From Perkinsus chesapeaki (lineage: Eukaryota; Perkinsozoa; Perkinsida; Perkinsidae): a stretch of 64,000 bases of DNA. The translations under genes and the position numbers were made by a program. The DNA lies in the NCBI GenBank assembly GCA_013115145.1, contig JAAPAO010000140.1, positions 1 to 64,000 on the forward strand, written 5' to 3'. Below, in pieces: positions 34,297 through 42,576 of this stretch (its first letter is position 1; each line of letters starts with the position of its first letter). Under the pieces are notes generated by a model. It saw only the letters and a list, made by a program, of their open reading frames with translations, searched no databases and was not told where the DNA came from.

Positions 34297-35686
34297 CGTA
34301 TTGATAATAGAAGTCTATACATTCAATTCACCCGTGTTCCTGAAGTATCGACGCTAGATATGCGCACGCGTGCTGCTTGTCGGGGCTGTCACCAACCGTG
34401 GCATACCCGTTATTCGGGTTTCTCGGGCCGAGTAAGTCGGAGGCTCGATCACCAAAACCTAGTCAATAGCTTCGTGCTGAGTCTGTTTCAAAATCTGTAG
34501 CCAGGTCGCAAGGCTTCAGCGAGGGGCGAGGGGAGGGCCCGAAAAAGCGCCAACCCCCCTGCGTGCAAGGATCCTTCGTCCACGGGAAATCGGAGTGGTT
34601 TTCGTGTCGGGTTTGGCAGTCACCATTGATTTTTCATCATATCCTGTAAAGTGTCAGCTATCAGGCATAAGTCTTATTCAAAGCTTCATCACTGGACGAT
34701 TAGTGAGGGATTCGCAATAAGTGATGCGACTCCACTGGCTTTCACTGGAGCTAAGAACCACATGTAGCAGTGCGTTTTGCATCACCTGTTGAACAGGTTC
34801 TACTCAAAAGGCAGGTTTTCAAGGTGGTCTAAAAGTCTCTGTCAACACAGGGTGTGCAATTTTAGTTCAAGGGCTGCTCGTGTGTACGGCGCACACTGTG
34901 CGCCCCCAACGAGGTATCGTGTGCGCGAAATGTGTTGCCGTCTCCAAGGAAGACTCTCCTCCGGAATCGCTGTTGGAAAAGTATGCTATACGGATAGGAC
35001 AGCTTGTCCTCGTCGAGAACGTCTCGGCAAACGAATATAACAAGAGCGCCCCGACACAGTGTTGACGGGTGGAATCGGCGAACTAGGCTCCCATGGCCTG
35101 GGCTCACAAAGATATCTAACACCGGGTATACATACCTTTTAATTTGCACCCTATTCAGAATAAACCCACATAAACTTCACACCCGTAATTTGCTTGCTGT
35201 GGCGGTTTTCGGACCCAATGGGATCCACCCTATTGGAATTCATCGTGATTTCACTAATGCACGCATGCTCACCTACAATAGGTAGAGCTAAGTCAGAAAC
35301 CGGAGCGAGTGAAGTGACTCGCGCACACCGATGCTCCGGTTGCCGAGTGCGTTCTACAAACCTATGAACAGTTCGAAATCAGCGTTTTTGTTATAAAAGC
35401 AGGGCTTCCATTCGAACTGTGCCCATTCAGGCGATCTACATTTTTTGTACACTTTACACCTCATAACGATTTGCGCTCGACGACTCCGACGACCGCCACT
35501 TCGAACACCTCAATGAGCCATCTTGCCTTACGGAAACGTCCAAACATATATTATATACAACAGGCAATTCACTACAGAAGGTAGCTACAAAGGATAGGAA
35601 TCGCTGATGCAAATTGACAGGGTTAAGGCAGAATTCCAAGAATCATCAACAATGATGTTAAACTATCAACACCAAAAATGGCAGAA
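34297..35686. other. Spacer between transporter and GRF paralogue B
   Basis: No supported gene. It includes the transporter promoter. An inverted repeat built on ACAGTTCGA / TCGAACTGT spans about 35368-35421. Confidence 0.4.
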
Positions 35687-36172
35687 CTAGAGTTGTGGTG
35701 GTCTTTTAAGGACAACCTCATCCCCGCTCTGAAGTGCTTCTTCAGACCTCGATATCACACAATCAGAAAACATAGTGGTGACAACGAACCGACCAACACG
35801 TTTTCGGTGAACCATATTTCTATCGATCACGTTGTCAGCTTCAGCACACTCGAAACGGCCAACACGGCCAACTTTAATGCTTTGGCGTTTGTTGCTCGGG
35901 CTTTCTTTGCCAATGCAAGAAGCACAGGTGCTACGGCTGGTAGCATTTTCGGTCTTGTAGAGGATTGCGGAAGAGAGATCACGAACGTCTAGAGGGGATA
36001 GGATGACATCATTCTCAAGACTGAACCGGCCACGACGGCATGACGATGAGGAGGTCGAGGATGATGACACTGAAACCCTTCTATTATCAACCGGTATATT
36101 ACAAATATTGCCGTATGGACCTCTAGGAGGACAATAACAACAACAAGTCTGAGTGGTGGTGGTAGTGGCCAT
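35687..36172 (-). CDS. Small protein with three GRF motifs, paralogue B
   Basis: 161 residues from the in-frame ATG at 36172. The N-terminus has a Thr run and a Cys cluster (QTCCCYCPP), then a Ser-rich stretch, then three motifs RRGRFSLE, RVGRFECAE and RKRVGRFVV at the same spacing as paralogue A. The C-terminal parts of A and B also align (SDCVISRSEE against TSCMVSRNED). The Cys cluster could be palmitoylated or bind metal; that is a guess. It lies upstream of, and divergent from, the glutaredoxins at 37064 and 37699. Family not recognised. Confidence 0.65.
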   Translation of the reverse strand: MATTTTTQTCCCYCPPRGPYGNICNIPVDNRRVSVSSSSTSSSSCRRGRFSLENDVILSPLDVRDLSSAILYKTENATSRSTCASCIGKESPSNKRQSIKVGRVGRFECAEADNVIDRNMVHRKRVGRFVVTTMFSDCVISRSEEALQSGDEVVLKRPPQL

Positions 36173-36214
36173 GAGAATAACAATAGCCACACCCCTTAGG
36201 GATGGTGACAACAC

Positions 36215-37063
36215 ACCAATATCACAAACCCTAACAAAATAACAATATCTAAATAGCGCGCCACGACAGTAAAGTAAGTCAAGTCACCACAGTACGTCGG
36301 TCATGGCACAAGCTTGAAGGAAGGAAATCGATTCTAGCGACTTGGAAAATCTTGCAATCTTATGCTCTTCCTCCACGCTGCGTCCGCGTACTTTCGGTGG
36401 CATCTCTTGACCGTGTCACCACTGGTGTTTACTTGTCGAGCTGATTCTAAGACCACTACTGCATAGGTCCACTAGCAGCCTTGATCGTAGTGATGCTATT
36501 CCTAAGGAGCGTCGGTTGGACGGAGGGAACTCCTAATGTGATTCACGTTACGTGAATAGTTGCTGTTGTCATTTCTTTCACTACTCAACTTCACGCTTGC
36601 TCTATATCACTCGTCTGTTGTCGAGTAGATCTAAAAGTGTTCGACTTAAAGGGTGCTTTGAGGTGGTGGTGAAAAGTCCGACTGTTCCCGTGACCTGCAC
36701 TCATGTCGTACACTACAATCGAACAATAAGCTGTGTGTCTTGCAATCCCGCCGCACAACTCGGTCATCACTAGTGAGGAGGGGATCAGTGGCCTCCGCCG
36801 CTTGTTGCACCCGCCACTTCAGGGCGACACTGACCCATGAAGGGGAGATCAATATCTAATGCTAGCCTCGGCATTCGACCTACGATCGGGGCTTCCTTGA
36901 TCACCACCTGGGGCATTATTACCTCTGTACTGTCTACATTCACAATCGTTAACACAATTTGTTCCGCTCCTTGTGGGAAATCCGGCGGGACAGTCTTTGT
37001 GTCACGCAGCTCGGTAATATAATGGATAAGTAAGTTATCGTTTATTATATAAAGAAGTACATT
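36215..37063. other. Intergenic region with residual duplication similarity
   Basis: Around 36340-36390 (GAAAATCTTGCAATCTTATG and following) there is weak similarity to the spacer between GRF paralogue A and glutaredoxin 1 (about 32223-32262). This supports a block duplication of the module. No gene seen. Confidence 0.4.
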
Positions 37064-37425
37064 ATGTCAAGCACTGATTCTCAGCAAGTGAAGGCTTTCG
37101 TCGACAACGAGATTGCCTCTAATAAAGTTGTCCTCTTCGGCAAGACCTACTGTCCCTTCTGTAAGAAGGCAAAGGAGGCCCTTGCTTCCATCAACGCCAA
37201 TGCCAAGGTCGTTGAGATAGACCAACGTGATGACTGCTCAGCCATCCAGGACTATCTTGGTCAGCTTACCGGCGCCAGAAGCGTAAGTCTAGGAATAGAT
37301 CTTTCACCTTTATTGTATTTGTATAGGTCCCCAGAGTGTTTGTGAACGGCAAGTTCGTCGGTGGCGGTGACGACACCGTGGCTAAGGTCCAAAGCGGCGA
37401 GATGAAGAAGTTGATCGAAGCTTAA
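37064..37425 (+). CDS. Dithiol glutaredoxin 2 (CPFC), two exons
   Basis: Exons 37064-37282 and 37327-37425, 105 residues. Active site KTYCPFCKKAKEAL, cis-Pro loop VPRVFVNGKFVGGGDD and a normal C-terminus (MKKLIEA). Soluble glutathione-dependent oxidoreductase, presumably cytosolic. It keeps only one intron, at the same site as the second intron of glutaredoxins 1 and 3 (just before VPRVF), so it has lost, or never gained, the first. It starts a tandem pair with glutaredoxin 3, 274 bp apart. Confidence 0.93.
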
Positions 37426-37698
37426 GTTCACTAGTAACCTGTTGGTTGAACTCCTGCACCAAAAATGTGCGGAGTTGTTTATTATCACCACCAGCAATGA
37501 TTTCATATATTAGTGTTTGTTGAGTTTTCTCAAGTGTTGCCGACAGGTCGGATGTCGTCTCCAAATCGCCCTTTAATGCTGCTGCTGAAAATTGGCCGAA
37601 TTTTCTCCCAAAATCTTGTTGTCTTGGACAAGCTGTTTGGTACCCTAATGTTCCTGTGTCCTCGATGTCAAATAGGAATTTTTACAAGCTAGCACTTC

Positions 37699-38267
37699 AT
37701 GGGAGATTGCTTCTCGTCTGGAGGAGGGGGAGAGGGTTCATCTGGCGTGTCAAAAGAGGATGCCAAGAAGCTAGTTGATGATGAAATCGCCGGTAACAAG
37801 GTTGTGGTGTTCAGCAAGAGCTACTGCCCACACTGTAAGAAGGCAAAAGCTGCTTTGGACAGTATAGGTGGTAACGGGAAGGATGTGTAGTGGCGTTGGC
37901 ATAGGGGAACTTCAGGCGTTGAATACAAGGTTATTGAACTGGATGGTCGAGGGGACTGTGATACAATTCAGGACTACTTGAACCAGCTTACGGGGGCTCG
38001 CACTGTATGACTGTTGCCAATCTTCGAGGTGGATTGGTTACCGATAGGTGCCTCGTGTTTTTATAGACGGCAAATGCATCGGTGGTGGAAGCGAGACGGT
38101 GGCTTTGAAGAACTCTGGGGAGCTACAGAAGGTGGTGTTGCATTGACCTGTTTGGAATCCTTCGTCTACTTGATCAGATGATTGCCAGCACTAATCCTCT
38201 CCCTACTAAGGTGGAAGGTGCCGAAGAAGAGGGTGGTGGTGGTGGAGGAGGATTGCATCATGACTAA
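37699..38267 (+). CDS. Glutaredoxin 3 (CPHC) with probable lipid-anchored N-terminus
   Basis: Exons 37699-37867, 37916-38004, 38048-38131 and probably 38211-38267, joined in frame to give about 132 residues. The N-terminus MGDCFSSGGGGEGSSG fits N-myristoylation (Gly2, Ser6) with a Cys4 that could be palmitoylated, so this enzyme may sit on a membrane. Active site is KSYCPHCKKAKAAL, with His in place of Phe. VPRVFIDGKCIGGGSE carries the cis-Pro loop. The last exon encodes VEGAEEEGGGGGGGLHHD; without that splice the frame ends at 38145 (QKVVLH). Intron sites match glutaredoxin 1. Likely reductant is glutathione. Confidence 0.87.
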
Positions 38268-38479
38268 CTCTATGGTGCCAATTTTTTGATACGCCCTGCC
38301 GCCGATTAGCATTACGGTATACGCGAATTCACCAAGCGTGAAGAGTAACCGCCATTAGCCATCTTAATACGGTTCCATCTACTAGCAGCCACTTTTTGGG
38401 AGGAACTTTGGTTCGCCATCGGAGCGTCTGTTGCGTTCTAGTATGTCGTTGAGGGGCCGTCCAGAACTCCAGTCATTGA

Positions 38480-38842
38480 ATGCCTCGAAAACACAAGTCT
38501 CGGCGAGCACCGTCGACTCCTTCATCGACATCGTCGACTTCAACAAAAGAAGGAGGAGGAGTCAATAGGAGTGTTGCTGAAGTTTCAAAGGCGAGAGAGG
38601 AGGTGATATGGCCTAGTGGTGGAGCTTTTTGTTGCTAACCGATAGGTCCCCAGTTCGATTCCTCCTTCCTTTAGTTTACCGCCTCCCTCCAGCCTCATGT
38701 TGCTGCACTGAGCAAAGCCCTGAGTATTGTCCTCACCAAAAGGTGGCTTTTGCTTGGCTCCAATGGCAATATGGATGATGCAACTGAATGTGTGTTTAGA
38801 GAGCACCAGAGGGTCGTGGAGTGGCTCAGGGCGGACATGTAA
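38480..38842 (+). CDS. Small basic protein, two exons split by a tRNA-like intron
   Basis: Exon 1 (38480-38602) codes for 41 residues, starting MPRKHKSRRAPSTPSSTSST. Exon 2 (38675-38842) codes for 55 residues and the stop, ending RVVEWLRADM. The frame is kept across the 72-nt intron (phase 0). Function not recognised. The start MPRK and the Lys/Ser-rich head resemble that of the gene at 41236. The intron itself carries tRNA A- and B-box motifs and is listed separately. Confidence 0.6.
38603..38674 (+). other. 72-nt tRNA-like intron (sense)
   Basis: Bounded by AGGAG|GTGATA and CTTTAG|TTTACC. It contains TGGCCTAGTGG (38611-38621), an exact A-box, and AGTTCGATTCC (38652-38662), a near-exact B-box, about 30 nt apart. 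Overall length equals a tRNA. Stems are degenerate (T-stem and acceptor mispaired), so it is not a working tRNA gene. Confidence 0.6.
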
Positions 38843-39309
38843 TATGCTCGGGGCTCACGAATGCATCGGCAATACGCTCGCGTGAATGGACTCATAATTC
38901 GGTCTTGAAGGGGTCGCTTCACAACGGGCCGAGATTGCGTATCGAAGAAAGATGCCTGATTCTCGCTTCAGCATTTGCTATTCCCTAATGAACTTTTCAA
39001 ATAAGAGTTGTAAACAACTTTGCTCCTCCTCCTCCTCCCCCATAACCCTTTTTGTGGTGAGTAACTGTTGAGCCCGTAATGCACGTGCGAGAGACACGGT
39101 AGTTGTTGGAACCCTCGGTAATGGCTTTAAACGGGCCCACCAACAAAACTTCGTGGGCTAATCCTCTCCCAGGTCATGGTGACTCGGGCCTCGTCAATAG
39201 GACATGCCCGCCTGTGGGCAGGGGTTAACACTGTACGGACTCGGTCGAATCTGAGGGTTGGCAATTTTTGGAGCGCCTTGCGTATCTCGGTCGACTAAGA
39301 ACTGAGTCT

Positions 39310-39750
39310 GAAGAACGCGGAGCTATTGCCTTTCCGTTAGTCCTATATTCGTCGGCATCCCTTCCTCACGCATCTGGACCTTGCCCCGGCCCTCTGAAGG
39401 TCGACAAGTGGTGAAGATGTTTTTAGGACCAAACGAGCCGAGCAGCTGCTGGTGTCCCTCCGAGTAGAGCTCGAGGCTTTCCAACAGAAACATGGCAGCA
39501 ATCTCGGAAGGATAATACGGCATTTGGATGGTGAGCCTATTGCGTATCTTTCATGCTCGACCTCCCGCATATCTTGTCTATCAGGCGTGGCTACTTCTAC
39601 CGTAGCTGAGCCAGAAGCGTCCACTGATGTGATTAACGATATCATCACATCGGCGAGTCACTGCGCGGCGGAGATGCTCTTGGCGGTGAAAGCGCTGCTA
39701 GATCATCTCGATACTGTCGACCTAAACTCGAAACAACTGAAGGTATCTCT
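39310..39750 (+). CDS. Possible exon(s) of a helical protein, unknown
   Basis: From about 39433 to 39741 the plus strand is open and strongly helical (AEQLLVSLRVELEAFQQKHG; HCAAEMLLAVKALLDHLDTV), ending at a GTATCT donor. Upstream, an acceptor-like CGTTAG at 39340 could begin a further exon. It might be an upstream exon of the RING E3 gene (an acceptor TTTTTTTAG directly precedes the ATG at 39967), or a separate gene. Confidence 0.3.
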
Positions 39751-39966
39751 TTGCAAGCCTTCCGGGGAAAGTCGGTCCCTTTTAGGACGAAGAAGCAATC
39801 AACACCTGGGCGTTGGCGATTACCTTGGAAACACCGCCTCAATTGCGCATGCGTGCAGATTTTGATACCAACAGTGAATGACGGCAAAGAGTATTTTACG
39901 ATTAGATTCGTCTGAACTTGTGTTTCGTCGAAGGATACCGAACCTTGTCCATTAGTTTTTTTAGGA

Positions 39967-41202
39967 ATGGGGCAGCAGGAATCTCGGACACTTCCGCCGC
40001 TTCCGCAGCAGCGCGTGGTGGGTCCCTGGTTCGATTCCTGGGTCCGGCATCTTCCGCTTCAGATCCGTTTGAACCCCGACGGGACCTCCACTGAGGTAGT
40101 TCTCAATCCCAGCGGTCACACACTCAACGCCGACAGCTCAGCCGCAGCTCAGAGGGGCTCTGGTCGCTCGCCGGGCGGAGAACAGCTGACACCAGTCAGC
40201 ATCGAGGCCTATGTAGCTCAGCGACTTGATCGAGATTATGCAACCTGTTGAGTTAGGTTGACCGAAGCTCCTTCAGAGTTGACGATGGCAAGCTGAGCTT
40301 CACTGTGGTGGCCTCAGCCGATGCTATGGTGACAGTTTACATGAATGCTATAAACAAAAGTACGGTGTGTTGCGTCACACTCGAAGTGCAATCATCTGAC
40401 AGATGACCAACAACTTGCTCGCCATCGTCATGGCCCTCTGCGGTGGCCTGTTCTCAGCTACGAGCATTCGGAAACTCAACGGGTTGCTTGCTTGGCACCA
40501 GAGACTCGAACGCAGTTGACGTATGAACTGGAGCCGGCCACCGTTATCCTCAAGGCCATGAGCCAGCAGAGATGGCCTTTGGTCCGTTGCCGGGGATCGA
40601 ACCTGCGTCCTCCCACTTGATGATGATGTTCTTGTAGGTGGTAGAGGTCTTCGTTGCAGCGACTCAAAGCGGAACTATGATGTATCTAACAGCAGCCGAC
40701 TCTAACGCGACGGCTGTGAGGGTTTCGGAGCAAGTCCATAAGTTGCCGAATGGCACTGTGGTGGCAACGGGGGCGCTGTACGGTTTATCGGAGATAACCA
40801 AGAATAGTAAGTCACCAGGGATCGAACTCAGGACCTCGAGGTATTCATCCTAAGCAGATAACGGTTCGGCTAATTCCTCTGGCTTAGAACAGGACCGATG
40901 CTCGATATGCCTGAGTAACCCCATCAACACGGCGTTGCTGCCCTGTGGACACACCGCTCTTTGTACCATCAACCACCAGTCGCACCGTTCTAAAGCATCC
41001 TTCAGGTGCCGATTGTGCGAGGCTGCTGCAGGATGATCCCGCCAACTCCAAATGCCCGATTTGTCGAGCTCATGTCATCAGCTCAGTAGTAAATTTCCTG
41101 GCGCGCGGTCACATCTCTGTAGGTTACTCTCGACATACCTCGGAGCTGATGACTCGGATGTATGATTATATTTTTAGTTCCTCCTGTCGAGTTGATGGGT
41201 GA
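39967..41202 (+). CDS. Mahogunin (MGRN1)/LOG2-type RING ubiquitin E3 ligase
   Basis: Exons 39967-40246 (or 39967-40014 plus 40063-40246), 40279-40364, 40516-40581, 40638-40806, 40888-40962 and 41006-41202, all in frame; about 290 residues (274 if the 48-nt intron in exon 1 is removed). It matches MGRN1/LOG2 ligases in order: an MGQQES N-terminus suited to myristoylation, KLSFTVVASADAMVTVYMNA, WPLVVEVFVAATQSG, ALYGLSEITKN, and a C3HC4 RING (CSICLSNPINTALLPCGH, then CADCARLL, then CPICRAHV). It should transfer ubiquitin to membrane-linked substrates. Several of its introns carry tRNA T-arm-like sequence. It ends only 33 bp before the next gene. Confidence 0.8.
40015..40062 (+). other. 48-nt putative intron with sense tRNA T-arm
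   Basis: GTGGTGGG…CGCTTCAG has GT-AG ends, phase 0, length divisible by three and no stop, so it may be spliced or retained. It contains TGGTTCGATTCC, a B-box, inside a partly paired arm (CCTGG/CCTGG). Confidence 0.45.
40582..40637 (-). other. 56-nt intron with antisense tRNA T-arm
   Basis: Reads on the minus strand as ACGCAGGTTCGATCCCCGGC, a textbook T-arm with an exact B-box, starting a few bases from the intron's 5' splice site. The same 20 bases occur in the intron at 41575-41727. No A-box seen here. Confidence 0.55.
40807..40887 (-). other. 81-nt tRNA-like intron (antisense)
   Basis: On the minus strand it shows an A-box (TAGCCGAACCG), a 5-bp anticodon-type stem with 7-nt loop (TTATC-TGCTTAG-GATGA), a variable-arm hairpin (ACCTCGAGGT) and a B-box (AGTTCGATCCC), in tRNA order and length for a Ser/Leu-type tRNA. 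The acceptor stem is decayed. The intron boundaries almost coincide with the unit. Confidence 0.6.
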
Positions 41203-41235
41203 TTATATACCCTCCTGTAGCCCTTCCTTGTTTAA

Positions 41236-42538
41236 ATGCCACGCAAGTCCAAGAAGGCCAAAGACCAGGAGCAAGAACAGGAGCCAGCAGCAGCAGCCGT
41301 GGCTGAGGCGGCCTCGGACAACAACAAGACGAAGAAGAAGGCGAGAGAGCGTGCAAATGACGTCAAGTTGGAGCCGGACTCGCTCGAACAGCGGAGACGA
41401 GAGCTGCAGCGAACAATACAGAAAACGGTGGGTCTGCGATGGCGTGATGCATCGGGCGTGATGGTTGGGTGGTGGTAGGTGCGGAAAATGCGGGAAGAGG
41501 GAGTTGATGAGGCGCTGATTAAGGTGGAGATTAATAGGATTAAGAATAGGGAGCAAAGAACACTTATGCATGCCGTAAGAGGACATTATGAAAATACCGG
41601 AGCCGGGGATCGAACCTGCGTGGTTAGGTCAAACAGCAGCAAAGGGTTGAAAAGGGCAGCAAACACGAAGTCGTTGTGGTACGTGAGGGCGGAGCGAAGC
41701 GATTCATCATTAACGGTTTCATGGTAGATTCCGATTGCATGGAAGCAAAAGGCCAGAGAAAAGGCAGAAGTTGACTCGGCGTCGATCGCCGTGAAGAGGG
41801 CCCTCCTGTCAGCTGGAGTGGACGCATGGCTTGACCATCGAAGAGAGTAAGCAGCCAATGCTATCTCCTCTTGTGGAGACTATCCAGATACACACCCGGT
41901 CAGAAGTTTGCCTATTGGGAGCATCTCGGTGTCAAGTTCCGCGTGGAGATTGGTCCCAATGATGTCGCCCAAAACCAATGCGTGGTGGTCCGAGCTGACG
42001 AGCCAGGAGAGTGGCTGAAGCATCAGAGGAAGCGAGGAGTAAGGTTCTGGTGGTCGCGGCTATTCCACTGTGCATTCAGGTGAGGCTCTCCTGCCGCGGT
42101 ATCATTTCCGCCTTGATTGAGCTCGGTTATGATGGCGGCGGTGCTGCTGGTGACATTGACAGACTTGACGATGGCATACTGGAGGGGACAGCCGGCCAGG
42201 ACGAGGACCACGATGAGGGAGGAGATGCCCACGAGGAAGTTGATGAAGGTATTTCGCTGCCAACACGCCGCATCCGCTGGGTATTTCATTTCCTTTGTAG
42301 ATTTGGCCGGCAATGTAGCGCTCTCATCTGATGCCCCCAAAAGAGAGAAGCGTAAGACACCTTACAAGTCCTTCCTGATGAACAAGAAGAGGCAACGTAC
42401 GTCAGAGTGAAGCCTCCATTGTATTCTATAACGTCATCTCTACCAGCGGCCTCCGCTGGGCTTCGATGCTCAACAACAACATCCACGATAGTTCCTCTCG
42501 CTGGTGACTCGGCCTTGCGTTTGGGGAGTAATGATTAG
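41236..42538 (+). CDS. Protein with ProRS-like anticodon-binding domain, seven exons
   Basis: Exons 41236-41427, 41479-41574, 41728-41846, 41888-42038, 42080-42248, 42301-42396 and 42447-42538 join in frame to give 304 residues. The N-terminus is Lys/Glu/Ala-rich and helical (KKARERANDVKLEPDSLEQR). The middle, LLSAGVDAWLDHRREYTPGQ followed by KFAYWEHLGVKFRVEIGPND, matches the class II anticodon-binding fold of prolyl-tRNA synthetases (…DRxxxTPGWKFxxWExxGVPxRxEIGPRD). No catalytic synthetase motifs are present. The C-terminus is acidic then basic. It may bind tRNA or a tRNA-like RNA. The third exon is preceded by a 153-nt intron with antisense T-arm. The stop is 38 bp before the next ATG. Confidence 0.75.
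41575..41727 (-). other. 153-nt intron with antisense tRNA T-arm and GCGGAGCGAAGC motif
   Basis: Minus-strand ACGCAGGTTCGATCCCCGGC is identical to the one at 40582-40637. The plus strand also carries GCGGAGCGAAGC at 41689-41700, which recurs in introns at 56397-56411 (reverse) and 58054-58068. Confidence 0.55.
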
Positions 42539-42576
42539 TTTGTATAGTTTTTAATAAACTGTCTGGCTTGGGGTCG

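Noticed and set aside
38603-41727. Functional nuclear tRNA genes at the B-box sites.
   Set aside because: Acceptor stems do not pair, T-stems have mismatches, and the units coincide with introns of protein genes.
41586-41858. Minus-strand frame across the 41.6-41.9 kb region.
   Set aside because: It is a shadow of the plus-strand exon with the anticodon-binding domain and of the tRNA-like intron.
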